Positions 19,830-32,430 of a stretch of 64,000 nt of DNA are shown piece after piece. How positions within the stretch are numbered: the first letter of the stretch is position 1; the number at the start of each line of letters is the position of its first letter. Source of the stretch: Apiosordaria backusii (Eukaryota > Ascomycota > Sordariomycetes > Sordariales > Lasiosphaeriaceae); NCBI GenBank assembly GCA_030549205.1, contig JAUKTV010000007.1:1364001-1428000 (forward strand), read 5' to 3'. The position numbers and the translations under genes are program-made. The notes under the pieces were generated by a model. That model searched no databases. It saw only the letters and a list, made by a program, of their open reading frames with translations, and was not told where the DNA came from.

Positions 19830-21728
19830 TCAAGACACTCTAGGAAGCAGCTCGTCATCCTCAAACGCATCCCGCTCGCCAGGGGTTGCCACAGTCTCAA
19901 CTGGTTCAGCATCATCCTCGGCCATGTACACTGTAAATGCATCATTGTCAGCATCCAAGCTCTTAGCTCTCACATCACCAGGTCAGAAACATACCTCCAG
20001 GTTTCAGCATAAGCGACGCTATAAACGTGGCCGCGTACAGCGAAGCCAGCACCACGAAGAACGCCTGCGGATACGACGAGACCGTTGCGGCATAGATCCC
20101 ATTGAACAGGATCGGCGCACCAATTCTCGCCAGCGAATGGAGTAACCCTATGCCTCCAAGAAGCTGACCAACACGCTCAGCAGGCACATGTTTGCTCAGT
20201 GCAGCCTGGATAGTGGCCGAACCGAGGCCACCAAATGCCGTGATGATAGCACAACCAACAAACAACGCTGGGTCTCGTACAAAAACATACCCTACAACGC
20301 CCACAACATCCGATAGAATCGCGCTCCTCAAAACCCAGATATCAAACTCATCTGCCCCGTTATTCTTCTCCACAATCGGCGCGCCCGATTCTCGTCTCAG
20401 ACGTGCTGCCTTACGGGTCCGGAAGACGTAGTTGATGACTGGGAAGAGTCCAAGCAGGACCACAACCCGCACCATCGAGACCAGTGACACAAACCGCGAG
20501 CTCTCCAAGTTGCGCCACCCAAACATGGACTCGGTGTACAATATTATAACCGTCCCGCCACTCATAGCAGCCCCGAGCAATACCATGTCGAGGAACGCCA
20601 GGATCATAAAGTTTCTCCTGAGCCGAGCATTGCGAGCTCCCTTGGGAAACAAAATCTTAAGCGGCGCAAAGGGGTTCTGATTCTTCATCAGGTACATCAC
20701 ACCGTCGATGTGTTGCCCAATCAGCAGTCTCAAGCTGTACTCCCCAACCGTCGCCAGAACCGGCCGGCGGCGAGCCTCCTTCTCGGCCTCGTACTTCTCC
20801 CTCGCAACCAATTGTCGTTTCTTCGAAAGTGATTCCGGTGTAATAAACAGCATAGAAAACACCCAGAAGATATGACACCCAAGCGTCACATAGAAAATCG
20901 ACAGCAACGACCCCGTCCATTCAGCAAAGTACCCCGCCAACAACGGACCAAATGCCAGCCCCATAAACAAGCAAGAGTGCAGGTATCCTATCGCCACACC
21001 ACGCTTCGAAGGGGGCGTGCAATCGCTCGTGTACGAATGGATCAGTACACTGCCTGCCGTGAAAGACCCCGTAAGTCCGTCAAATAAGGCGCCCAGGATC
21101 AGCCAGTTGTAGTGAATCGTATCCGGAAACTTGGCCGCCAAGATCGTAATAATCTCATTCATGATGCCACCCAGCGCGCAAACCGTAAGCATGAATTTGC
21201 GGCCGTAGCGATCAGACAATGAACCCAGTTTCGGTGCCGTCAGCGCGCTGAGAAGACCAGTAAGAACGTTGAGAACCATCATAAAGGTCGCGACGGACCG
21301 CTGGACTTCTGGGATGAAGCATTGGTCGTTGTCTGCGCCTGGTACCACAGGGGTGAAGGTGTAGTCTGGGTCGCGGGCTGAACGGTCGGCAAAGTAGCGT
21401 TCGCAGACCAGTTCGAGGATCCTAAACATGAGCATTAGCACCATTTCCCTCCTCATGATTGAGAAGGCTCATACAAATTCAACTTTGGTACCACCGTCCC
21501 TCCAAATGCCAGTGTGAACAGCGCATATGGCACCAAGAGGAACCAGACCGAAGGCCTCCTCCACCAAGGCAACCCCTCAAAATCGGCATAACCCGCCCAA
21601 ACGTCCCCTCCATCTGATTCCTGCCCCGGCCTTTCACCATTGCTGCCATTGCCCCTCCTATCCCTCAACAACCCCGTTGACTCCGTCGCGCCGGTGCCGA
21701 CATCGGCTACCGTCTCATCGCGCGTCAT
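19830..21728 (-). CDS. Major facilitator superfamily transporter (YCR023C/ZIFL-like)
   Basis: Twelve-helix membrane transporter, substrate unknown. Three exons: 21728-21475, 21421-19995 and 19930-19830; 593 residues. Hydrophilic N-terminus, then PYALFTLAFGGTVVPKLNL joined across intron 1 to ILELVCERYFADR. The MFS signature between helices 2 and 3 is GSLSDRYGRK. Further helices include NWLILGALFDGLTGSFTAGS and IFYVTLGCHIFWVFSMLF. A loop of about 100 residues separates the two halves. The short last exon adds an acidic tail ending DDELLPRVS. Introns are 53 bases (GTATGA...TTTAG) and 64 bases (GTATGT...ACAG). Start chosen at the first in-frame ATG; a 4-codon upstream ORF (ATGGCGATATAA) precedes it in the leader. 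Confidence 0.88.
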
Positions 21729-22933
21729 GTTGTGGCTGACTGCTTCACCATCCAAAGACTGGCGGTCCTTTATTGAAACTGAAGGGCTGCCGTGAAACAA
21801 TCTCTTTATATCGCCATGTGGAAACAGCCCAATTGTTGTTGAATCGAGACCGTTGGATTTGTTTCTAGGTTGTTTTCGTTTAGGGAAAACCGAGAGATGG
21901 TCCGCCCCGCAAAAATAGGTAGGTAAAACTGTCGTTAGACGCGGCAGGAATTACGACATGAATTGGTTTTTTGTTTTCGAGAGTAAATATTGGAGCTAAG
22001 AGAACCTAGCTCAGTTTTGTTTTCGTGACCTGCTACGTAGCCAAGACAAGAATCAATGGCTGGCCGGCCGGTGGTGGAGGTGATGGGGCGGATATCCGGG
22101 GTTAGGTAAGTATATCGCCGATGTAAACGTTCACATGCAGTCTCAATGAAACAATTCTAAAAAAAAAAAGCGAAAAGGCAAGGCAAGAGAGCGACAGAGA
22201 AGATATCTCCTGCGGATTCTAGGTTCTATAGGTATCGGCAGCGAGCAAGAGTTCGAGCACAATGACGAAACGAACAATCTAAACCAGGAACACGCGCACC
22301 TCGGGACCGCGGGTGGTTTTGTTGCTTTCTTCTCTGCCGAGATCTGATCAGCACCTCACTCAGTACACACCAAACCTAATAGGGAATAGTGAAAAAGCGT
22401 GGGGTTGTTGGTGATTTGCCGTGTGTGGGGAAGTTCCCAGGTCTTCGGTTCCCTCACAAAGAACGAAAACCCCTGTATCCAAATCATCCAACGGTTGGTG
22501 CTGGTGAGAGAACATCAACCACTTTTACAGCCCACAAAACAAGGCTTATGTGAATCCTTCCGGCTGTGTCGGTTAGCCTTATAATTCCCCGAAGTCCGAA
22601 CTGTAACATGGTCGGAGACTTATGCTCCTAGCAACAAAACAGAGATAACAAAGCCGCTGTACACTAATCTATTGGTGATAATACCTCATCAATGACGCAG
22701 CAGGCAGGTTTCCATCCCGCATCGTTCATCGGCAGTCGGGTGCTGCGATGTCCGGATGACAAATGTCGGCTGCCGCTGATACCTGCATATCTTCGTAATG
22801 CAAGATAGATCTTCCGATTTGATTTATTTGTTCGTTACAACAAATACGTATGCGCAGAAGTTATAAGAAAGCGTCGCACTTATAACCCTGTACAATACTA
22901 TACACGATTTCCAAACGCTTCTATGTGTTTTAT
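21729..22933. other. Intergenic region
   Basis: About 1.2 kb: promoter and leader of the MFS gene plus the 3' flank of ferrochelatase. Contains an A12 run near 22158-22169 and no recognisable gene or repeat. Confidence 0.5.
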
Positions 22934-24308
22934 TTACGCAAGTTCTTGCGCCGCAAAGAACTTCTTCGACTCGTGACACCTGTCGCTCTTGCACCCAGGA
23001 CACCTTAAACTCATCTGCGGTGAGGTGGCAATCCCGCTGTCCAGATGCGTCTTAGCCAGATCAGCCAGTGCCTTGATGAAGATTGGGTTACCGTTCAAAC
23101 TCTCAACGCGCTTGACTGTGTCCTTGTGGCCAGACTCGCCAATGACCTCCTCATCAAGCTCGTAGAGAGTTTCAATGTGATCAGAGGTGAAAGCAATAGG
23201 AATCAACACCAAGTCCTTTTGGCCCTTGGCAATGTATTCCTCAACCGACATCTGGGTCTGCGGGCCCAGCCATGGCTGAGGGCCGACCTGAGACTGCCAG
23301 CATAGCCGGTAAGGGTTGGAATGACCTAGCCTTTGCATCACAGCGTGCACTGTGGCACCAACCTCAGCGGGATAAGGATCTCCTATATGTGTGTGTTAGC
23401 GTGGTGTCAAACCCCTCACAACGAGATGAACATACCTCTATTCACCACCGACATGGGCAAACTGTGAGCTGAAAAGAGCAACACGACCTTGTCTCTCCTC
23501 TCCGGCGGGTACTCCTGCAACTTTGCCTCGATGTTTTGCGCAAAAGCCTCCACAAGTCCGGGGTGAACTGGCCATCGATCAATCACACTCCACTTGATCG
23601 TCCCGTCCCTCCCGTCGTCCAGCGGCCCGGCCTTACCCTCCAGCCTCTGTCTCCACTTCCAGAGCTCGTTCAGACTGCTTCCTGTTGTCGAACAGGAATA
23701 CTGTGGGTATTGTGTGAACGCGACAGCACGGCCTCCTTTTCCGTTGCCAAAACCATCCGCCAACAGTTGCTGGTACATGTGCTCGGTCAGAGGATTTGCG
23801 TAGCGGAAGGCGACATAGGGCTTGTGAGGAGCAGTCTCGGGGGATATCTGATCTAGAAGCTTGCACATCTCCTCACATTGGTGCTCTGACCATTTTCGGA
23901 TAGGCGAACCGCCTCCAATGGCAGCGTATTGCTTCTGAATTTTGGGGGTGCGGCGCTTCGAGATGAGAGGGCCGAGGTAGCTTTGCAGGCGGCCTAGAGG
24001 AATGAGATCGCCGTCGGCCTGGAAATCCAACAGCAAGTTAGCCCAACATGTCACTTGCGGAACTCGGGGAAATCATAGTGAGGATTGCGCACAAATAATC
24101 TACTAAGAAAATCGCCAACTTCGTCCACTGTGGAGGGACCGCCCATGTTCAGGAACACCATGGCCGTCGGCCCCCGAGAGCTGGTTGTGTCCGGAGTTAC
24201 TGGAAACGGTGTTGGTGTCGCACGCCATCTTGTCTGTTGCGCAGTAGGCTTGAGAAGGGCCGAAGAGCGCAGAGGGCGCAAGGCGGCGGCCGGGAGTCGG
24301 AAGGCCAT
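22934..24308 (-). CDS. hem15: Ferrochelatase, mitochondrial
   Basis: Inserts ferrous iron into protoporphyrin IX, the last step of heme synthesis, at the inner mitochondrial membrane. Three exons: 24308-24093, 24018-23436 and 23382-22934; 415 residues. Residues 1-35 are a basic presequence (RLPAAALRPLRSS). Conserved blocks: AMVFLNMGGPST, DGDLIPLGRLQSYLGPLIS, QYPQYSCSTTGSS, FSAHSLPMSVVNRGDPYP with catalytic His257, and AFTSDHIETLYELDEE. The C-terminus RCPGCKSDRCHES provides C394, C397 and C402, which with C181 match the four [2Fe-2S] ligands of animal ferrochelatase in spacing. Both introns are short GT-AG; the intron 1 donor is GTGCGC. Divergent from Ku70 over 586 bases. Confidence 0.95.
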
Positions 24309-24894
24309 GGCTGGCTACTGACGGACCCGAGAACCTGGTGGCTTGTGATTTTATAAAAGTGTCACAGCCGAGATCCCGGGATGGTTCGGCGTCGAAAAGT
24401 GATGATCAAGAACCAGGCACGATATATAAACCTTGGAATCTGTCACTGGACGACTGCTGGAACTGTTGGAGCAAAAGTTCGAACACAGTGTCAGGGTGGC
24501 GATGTTGGGGTAAATTGACAGATGTTCTGGACACTCTTGACTCCGCATGTCTGCCCCGAGTGGCTCGGTAGCAATTGCTGTCGGCCGACTTTTTGCGATC
24601 TTAGCCTTCTCCAATGACATTGAAGATCGGTCCGTGCATCGGCGGCCAATCAGTGCCCTTCAATTGCTTTCTTCATGACAAAGAAACACGTGATTTGGCG
24701 TTTAGGCAGTCGCGCGCCTGCCTGGAATCTAGCGCGTCTCGAGCTCTCAGTGGGTTTGCATCATCCATTGTTCCTTGAAAGCAAGCTTCGTCCCTTCATC
24801 GTCAAAACACTCAATTGCTCCCAATTGGAAATCTGAGGGGCCATATTATTGAGAACTATCACAGCAGTCAAAAAAGTCATCACATTAAACGGAA
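24309..24894. promoter_or_regulatory. Shared divergent promoter region of hem15 and ku70
   Basis: 586 bases separate the two start codons, so both promoters must lie here. No specific factor site is claimed and no gene is seen. Confidence 0.6.
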
Positions 24895-26968
24895 ATGGCT
24901 TGGGGTGACGATGAGGAACGTCGTTTTGGGGGCGATGAGGAGGAAGAGGAGCTGGATGAGAATGTTGGTGACGGATTCATGGATTATCTTCCGATTTCAA
25001 GCTGACCAGACCCTCAGGATTACAAAACACAAAAAGATGCCGTCCTGTTCGCTATCGATGTCAGCTCATCCATGCTACAGCCGCCCCCTAGCAGCGACAA
25101 CAAGAAGTCGGATAAGGATTCTGCTGTGACTGCCGCCCTGAAATGCGCCTACCAATTTATGCAACAGCGCATTATCGCCCAGCCAAAAGACATGATGGGT
25201 ATTCTGCTGTTTGGCACCGAAAAGTCCAAGTTCCGTGATGAGACTGGCAGTCGAAGTGGATCTGGCTATCCCCACTGCTATCTTTTCACCGAACTTGACG
25301 TACCAGCAGCCGAGGACGTTAAAAAGCTGCGAGAGTTGGTAGAGGAGGGAGAGGATGTTGATGAGGTACTCGTGCCATCCAAGGAGCCGGTGCTCATGTC
25401 AAATGTGCTCTTTTGCGCCAACCAAATCTTCACCACCAATGCTGCCAACTTCGGCTCGCGACGATTGTTCATCATCACGGACAATGAGAACCCACACGGA
25501 AACGACAAGCAGGCGAAGTCATCAGCTGCTGTCCGTGCCAAGGATCTTTACGATCTTGGTGTGGCTATCGAACTCTTTCCTATCAGCCGAGCAAACAAGG
25601 TTTTCGACCTGTCCAAATTTTACGATGTATGCAATCCTCTTTCTTTCCACTAGAGCTGGGGACTAACAAATATAGGATATCATCTACCGCAGCCCAGCTG
25701 AAGAAGCAGACACGTCTGAAGGAGTCAAGACATCGAAATCTGGCGATGGTCTGACTCTCTTGAACTCGTTGATCTCCAACATCAATTCGAAACAGACACC
25801 CAAGCGGTCCTATTTCTCGAAGATGCCCTTTGAGCTTGCCCCGGGCCTCACTATCACAGTGAAGGGTTACATGCCACTCCATCAGCAAAAGCCTGCCCGC
25901 ACTTGCTATGTGTGGCTTGGTGGGGAGCAAGCTCAGCTTGCTCAATCAGAAACTGTCAAAATCGATTCGGAGGCAAGGACTGTCGAGAAGAGCGAGATCA
26001 AAAAGGCCTACAAGTTTGGCGGCGAATACATCTATTTCACGCCCGAAGAAGCGAAATCCCTGAAAGAACTGGATAGCAAGGTCCTCCGCATCATTGGCTT
26101 CAAACCACTGGCCAACATCCCAATGTGGGCGTCAGTCAAGAAGTCGACTTTCATTTTCCCGAGCGAAGAAGGTTATGTTGGTTCAACCCGCGTGTTTTCA
26201 GCGCTTTGGCAAAAGCTGTTGGTTTCCGAAAAAGTTGGTATTGCGTGGTTTGTTGCTCGCAAAAATGCCAACCCTGTCATGGTGGCTATTATCCCGTCAG
26301 GGAGTCTCAACGACGAAGACCAGGATTCGACAGTACCATATCTTCCGGCTGGACTTTGGCTGTATCCTCTCCCTTTTGCCGACGATATCAGAAACGTGGA
26401 TATCAAGGCGCCTCCGAAGCCTGCGAACGAACTCACAGACAAGATGAGAGAGATCATCCAAAACCTTCAGCTGCCGAAAGCTATCTACAATCCTCTCAAA
26501 TACCCGAACCCTGCCTTGCAGTGGCACTACAAGATTCTTCAGGCGATGGCACTAGACGAGGATGTTCCGGATGAAATGGAGGATCTGACGGTGCCAAAGT
26601 ACAAGCAGATTGACAAGCGGGTGGGCGGGTACTTGGCTGACTGGAAGGAAGACCTGGCGGTGATGGCTAAGGAGTTTATGGAACTCCGAGCGACTAAGCG
26701 CGAACTCGAAGAACAAGAAATGGAGCTTGTTGAACGACCACGACCGGCGAAGCGGCAAAAGGCCGCGCCAGGCAGCACCGCCGGCGGTCGCTCCTCTGGT
26801 CATCACATGAGCAACGCAGAGCTCAAAGCTGCTTGGGAGAACGATACACTCAACAAGATGACAGTTGCCGTCTTGAAGGATGTTTTGGCGAGCAAAGGAA
26901 TCAGCACCACTGGAAAGAAGGCTGATCTGTTGGAGAGACTGGGGGCATGGATCGAGGAGAATGCCTGA
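24895..26968 (+). CDS. ku70: Ku70, DNA end-binding subunit for non-homologous end joining
   Basis: With Ku80 forms the ring that loads on broken DNA ends and recruits ligase IV; also protects telomeres. In Neurospora the gene is mus-51. Exons: 24895-24963, 25018-25626 and 25676-26968; 656 residues. The acidic start (MAWGDDEERRFGGDEEEEEL) leads into a von Willebrand A-like domain (KDAVLFAIDVSSSM; RRLFIITDNENPHGND). The Ku core beta-barrel follows (KMPFELAPGLTITVKGY; FWP-type segments such as VAIIPSG and LPAGLWLYPLPFADDIR). The C-terminal SAP domain is about residues 612-650 (MTVAVLKDVLASKGISTTGK). Intron 1 is 54 bases with GTTGGT donor and GCTGACC branch site; intron 2 is 49 bases. Both are phase 0. 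Start chosen because this exon splices in frame to the conserved KDAVLFAIDVS. Confidence 0.94.
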
Positions 26969-27684
26969 GGTGACTTGAAGATATGATGTGGCTTTCGGGG
27001 GGCCTTGTAGTCATGCTTGTCTGTGTAGTGGCACGGCGTTGGGGCGACTCGAATTAACTTGGACATGCTGTGTACCAACAAGAGCTGTAGGACCAGATTC
27101 TAAAATAATACTTTGCCCTATTGTATCATCTCTAGAAATGTTACATGTGATGACTGGAAGGTCCCTGTCGAAATCCTTTGCATAATATGGAGGAAGATAT
27201 CGACTGTTAATACCTGCTTTGGAACTCCCTTACCCTAGATGCCTTTTGGATAGGACTGAGAGCTTCCCCAAAGGTGCCCGGAGATGTCAACCCTAACCCT
27301 GCTACCTAAACAACTGCCGGGGCCGAGCAGACGCCAATAACCGTAATTCTTGTTCGGCTGTGCTTCCCAGCAGCAAAGTCTCGTTCACCCTCACTTATTC
27401 CGGCCCTCGCACAGACCCGCTATTCCGTTCGCAGCCGCAGCCAAGCACTCCAAGCAGACTCCACCCGATTTTCGAACTGCTCACCAGGCGCGTCTTCTGT
27501 GGCCGATTGCTCACCACCGTGACGCATCACGAAGTCGCCAGCCGGAGGCAAGGACGATTCCCAGACACGGCAACTACGAACGACAATAGACCGTCATCGA
27601 AGATTTCCAACTGCCCCAACTGTCTTTGTTCGGCTTCCGCAACCCCGCAAACAAGGACAACAACCGCTTCGCGATAACTTCAAG
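26969..27684. other. Intergenic region
   Basis: About 715 bases, the 3' flank of Ku70 and the promoter/leader of the next gene; the last 300 bases are C/A-rich. Nothing coding recognised. Confidence 0.5.
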
Positions 27685-30600
27685 ATGGAAGCGCTGCTCG
27701 GCGGCCTGGGCGCCGCACAACCAAAACCTTCCTGCGGCTCAATGCCTGAACTTCAGGACAAGCTGCGAAATGCTCTCCATGGGCATGTAACCGAAACCCG
27801 TGCCAAATTCATCACAGAGACATTCGCAATCCGATCGAGCACCATTTTTGAGGTTCCCGTCACCGAAGGAGAGAATGAGGCACTGGAAAACGCGTCAAAC
27901 ATCGACCCATCGCTCGGTGGAGTGCGCGCAAGTGTCGGCCCTACGGTTATTGGCAGTGACGGACAGCCTGCGCGTCGGGTCAACGCGATTGACGCCGTCG
28001 TCAACCAGCCGGCAGACGACAATGCTGTTCAGAAGCTCGTGGCGGGGCATATCACCACATCCCTAGGCCAGGTCGATGGAAGTCAGTGGGTGGTACGGCT
28101 TGTGTCTCGGACCGATCAGGGTTGGACTTTCAGCTATATTTGCAAGGACTCATGGCAGTCATGGAGTCGGCAGGCTTCCAAGACCCCTGCCAAGACGGTC
28201 ATTGGTGAATGGAGCGAGAAGGGCGGGCATGATCCTGTTCATCTTGGTAGGTTTGCTTCAGAATAGAGTGTGACATCCCAACCGCTAACAAAAGTATCAC
28301 ATATAGCTCGACCAGCTTTTGATTGCCGAGGATGCCTGAAGATTTCTTTTATCAAGCCATCGAGAACTATCGAGATCAAATATGAGCATTCACCACTTCA
28401 CAAAACCGTCGGACAACTGATTGAGCTTCTTGCCCCACCACCGATCGCTCCTGTCGTGAAGACACCGGCGAAGAAAGCGAAAGAGCCTAAGGCTCCAAGG
28501 CCACCAAAAGAGCCGAGACCACCGAAGGAGCCCAAGGCCAAGACTCCACGATCAAGGAAGAGACCTGTGGGAGAGGATGGTGTTCCAGTAGATGGTCAAG
28601 CGTCGCAGCCGAAGAAGCGGCGCAAGAAGAAGGATTCTATGGCTCCAGCTGGTCCAGATGGCGTTGTGCCACCGGAGTTGCCGGGTGCTCTGCCGGTTGG
28701 CGACCCTTCTGAGCGGCAGCTCTACAACAATGAAGTCTATGGTGCTAACGGTGCTCAGCCGAACGGAGACTACGCCGACGCGGTTCCCCCGGTCTTCAAT
28801 CTCCCGCCGGGAGAACAGGAAAGGCGGCGAGATGTCGCGAACAAATTGCTTACTGATGCTGGAATTGACCCACAGACCTTGTCCACCGAACAGTTCGACA
28901 TCTTCGCGAACCAATCACCAGATTTGCAAAGGGATTCGCTGGGTATGCTCGTGAAGTATGGCGCTGAGAGACTGCGAATTGTGCACCCTACCAAGGATGG
29001 AGCAAACTCGGAGCAGAGCACGCCCTCACAAAGTCCCCCAGTCCAGGTGCCGGCTTCGAATTCCCCCAAGAAGAGGTCGCGGAAGAAGAAGTCGGAAGCG
29101 GAGCAGGTTGTTCAGCCCGAAGAGCCAGTTGCTCCTGTTGCCCCTGTATATTCTGGCGCGGCAGAAGGCAAGAAGCTCCCGCGAGGTGTTTGTGACAACT
29201 GCCGGACCCACAAACCACCCAAAGACTCAAAGGTAAGCCACTTCCTATTGCAAGCAGAGCTAGGAGAATTAACACTTGTGGTAGTGCGACAAGGCACGAC
29301 CTGTATGTCAAAACTGCCTCGCCAAAGGTTGGGTGTGCCATTATTCCCACCGGGTACGGGGCAAAGAGTCGAATGTTGGTGCAGCGACACTGGCTGCGCC
29401 GGATGTCCCACAGCAAGCCCCAATAGCTATTCCGGACGACGAACCCGAAGACTTGGGATCGCCTGGATTCCACACTGAACCTGCTGAAACACATCACCAA
29501 GCGTCCCATGAACTCTCGCCAGACTCGGTCGAGCCGGTGGTTCATGATCTTCCTCATCAAATCGAATCTCCTTCCGACACGTTCTCCCACGGAATGTATC
29601 ACCATTCTTCAGGGCTAACTTTCCCGCAAACAACAACAGCCCACACAGAACTGGCTCAGCCCAGTGTAACCTCAGCGCCCGTAGAACCTGCTCCGATGGA
29701 ATATATTTCTCCTACAGTGCCCGAGCCTGTTGGTCCGTCTATTCCTGAGTTTACATATCCAGAGCAGCACAATACAGTGCCCCAGCAGCATACGAGCTTG
29801 GCGGAGCCACCCGCAAGGCCGAGAAGAAGCCTTCCTACCAGCCAGCCATCCCATGATAGCAATACTAATAGCACCAGTCTCAACAACCAGGCAAGCCAAA
29901 CGAGTGCTTGGTCTAATCCTTCCGCTCCTGCGGCAGCTATGCCAACAAGGACCTCACCGAGGCAGCATAGAAACAAGAGGTCTGCGCAGGTTTCCCAAGG
30001 CTATGACGACCTGCGACAGCAACAGCCTTCGGCGTGGACGAGCGGCAATCGTCCCACAGCAGCCCAGCCCGCGCAACCTGCACGCACTTCGCCCTACCAG
30101 GCGGCAGCTCAGCTCTCTCGTGCCAAGTCACGACAGAGCAACCGATCTCAAACGCCCGTAAACAATGCTGCGCGCCAGCCTCAACTGACGCAGTCAGTGG
30201 CGAATACCGCGGGATATTCCACCAGTCAGTCGGCTCAACAAACTGCTCAACCAGGGTCAACATCGACACCGGGCTACAACTATAACCAATACTCGACTGC
30301 TACGGGCGCAGCTGCTCCCCGCACCGACTCGTCAAACGACCGCATAGGATACCAGCCGTATTCTAATACACCGGCGGCGCCGAGTTCGAACACGAACTCT
30401 TTCTCCAACTTGGATAAGGCACTTGAGACCTACAACCGGTCAAACCACATGACCTCTTCGACTAGTCATTCGACTCCGGTTTCCCAAAATGTAGCCTCGT
30501 CCTACACGGCAAGTGCAGATGCCACACCCAGCACAACCCAATGGGGAACGAGTTCGGCCTCTCAAAACCGGACCTCTCACAATTACAACAACCAAACAGC

Positions 30601-31087
30601 ATCCACCAACAACTCGTATATCTCGTCCGGTACCCAGCAATCCCAGGCGGTGCAGGGGTTTAGCATGCATCCTCAACCGCCGATGCAGACTAGGAGTTCA
30701 ACGGCGACATATGCGCAGCAATCGCAGCAGCATCACCAACAGCAGGCACAACTCCATCACCAGCAGCAACAGCAGCAACAGCAGCAACAGCCTCAGCAAC
30801 ATCAGCAACAACAACAAAGCTACAGCACTTACTCCAACCAGCCGCAGCAGAATTGGTATAGGTTCCAAGGCGACAACAACGCCTCGTCAGCCTACAACTC
30901 TGCGACGGCGGCTGCGAGTGGGAACGCGGGATATTCGAGCAATGCGGGTTCTCGTGCTCATGGTGGAGGGCATGGCCATTCGGCACAGCATCATAGGTCG
31001 ATGAATTTGTCGAGCCATACTTATAGTAGTATTGATGGGGGAGAACAGGCGTTGTATGATTTGTTGAGGAATAATCCGACGGGGTAG
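27685..31087 (+). CDS. Zn-cluster (atypically spaced Cys6) nuclear protein with Q-rich C-terminus
   Basis: Three exons: 27685-28246, 28307-29232 and 29285-31087; 1,096 residues. The N-terminal about 220 residues look folded (DGSQWVVRLVSRTDQGWTFS; FDCRGCLKISFIKPS) but match no family I recognise. Basic Pro/Lys tracts follow (PPKEPRPPKEPKAKTPRSRK; PKKRRKKK), likely nuclear localisation or DNA-contact segments. The Cys cluster GVCDNC...CDKARPVCQNCLAKGWVC has Cys at 483, 486, 497, 504, 507 and 514. Spacing C-x2-C-x10-C-x6-C-x2-C-x6-C differs from the usual x6 between the second and third Cys, and intron 2 falls exactly before the third. The last 550 residues are Ser/Thr/Pro/Gln-rich with a polyQ tract near residue 990, typical of activation domains. 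Function is inferred as transcription regulator; target unknown. Confidence 0.8.
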
Positions 31088-32430
31088 GGGGGTGAGGGGG
31101 AGAGGTGAAGGTTTCATGGTGATGCGTTGCTTTTGTTCATGCGCTGGGTTTTTGTTATGCTTCGGCATGAGTGCGATACATCATTTGCGTGGATTTTCAT
31201 ACCGGGGAAGAAATTATCAGGGGGATGGTTATGTATATGTAATTCTTGTTGCTGGACATGCACAAGTACATGGTATTTGCTGTTTTACTTTAGCCTTTCA
31301 GCACATTGCGTGGCGAACGCGGGAAAGATGGGATGGACGGAGTAAGAGCCTTATAAGGACCGGGTTTGAGAAGGTTATGGGTTTGCGGTGTTTTTTTAAT
31401 TATTGCGGATATCACATCGCATGGCTTATTGCGGTCAGTTTAGTTAAGCTTTTGCCAATGGGAGGTTGCTGAAGAAGAAGAATACCCAGCTAGGGGGAGG
31501 GACGAGGGGAGAGTAGCTAGCATGGCTGTGGGGTAAATACGATGAGTTGTATTATATATTGCACTCGTTTGTTGTATTTGGGACATTTGTGAAAGTTGAG
31601 GGGTTGTGATTGTGTTGACTACGACTTGTATGGGGGGTCGAGGGGTTGCCCCTTTTCAAGCCCCTTTTTGAGCCCCTGACCCCACTTTGTTCCGACGTGT
31701 AACACTGGCTCTAATTGGAACAGCGAGGTGACATTATGTAGGCTTCCCCCCACCCCCTCAAAAACTACTGTCCGGAGTCCACTTGTTGAAACTCGGCTGG
31801 TAAATTCCTGGCTGTTTGGTGGGCATGTTTGTGGTTTGTGTTCTTGATCTAACGACGGTGGTGTGGTGTGTTTATAGGGGCTGAGAAGGAAGTCTGTAAC
31901 ACTAAATGTGGGCTGGGTGATGAGATCGCCCGCTGTTGCCTTTCTTGCGGATGTCTATGTAAGGTAGGTCATAGAATATTGGGTGTTTGGGTAGAGCCGT
32001 GGGAGAGTCGGGCCTCTGTGAGGTGTGTTTACTTGCGAGTGGTGAAATTGTTTTAGGGGGCACAGGCTGTCGGAAGTGTCATGTTGTTTCTTCTGTGGTG
32101 ATGGTGTATTCGTTATTAGGGTCTGGACTTCTGATCAGTTGCATTCTGTGGTATTATGGAAGGCAAGCGGTCCTCATCTTTCTTGGTTAGACATCATGGC
32201 TACTGACTTTTGAGAGTGCTGGTGTTTGTTTGTTGTTTTGAAGTGGTTTTATCGCGTCTTGAAAATGCAGCCACGCCTTCAGAACACCCACAGGGTCACG
32301 TAAAACTCTTCTCTTGAGGCCTATCTGAATGCTATATAGGTCTTGAGAGGACTGTTAATAATTCTTCGCATCACTAAGAGAGCCATCAGGAAAGGGTAAA
32401 AAGGCATGTATGCCTACCGTAGTGGGAAAA
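31088..32430. other. Gene-free transition zone
   Basis: About 1.3 kb of normal composition after the last gene. Contains a G-run/C-run imperfect inverted repeat at about 31633-31684 and short meaningless frames. It ends where AT content rises abruptly near 32430. Confidence 0.6.

Noticed and set aside
31868..32190. Two small open frames just before the AT-rich block
   Set aside because: Short, overlapping, no domain and no sign of splicing to other exons.
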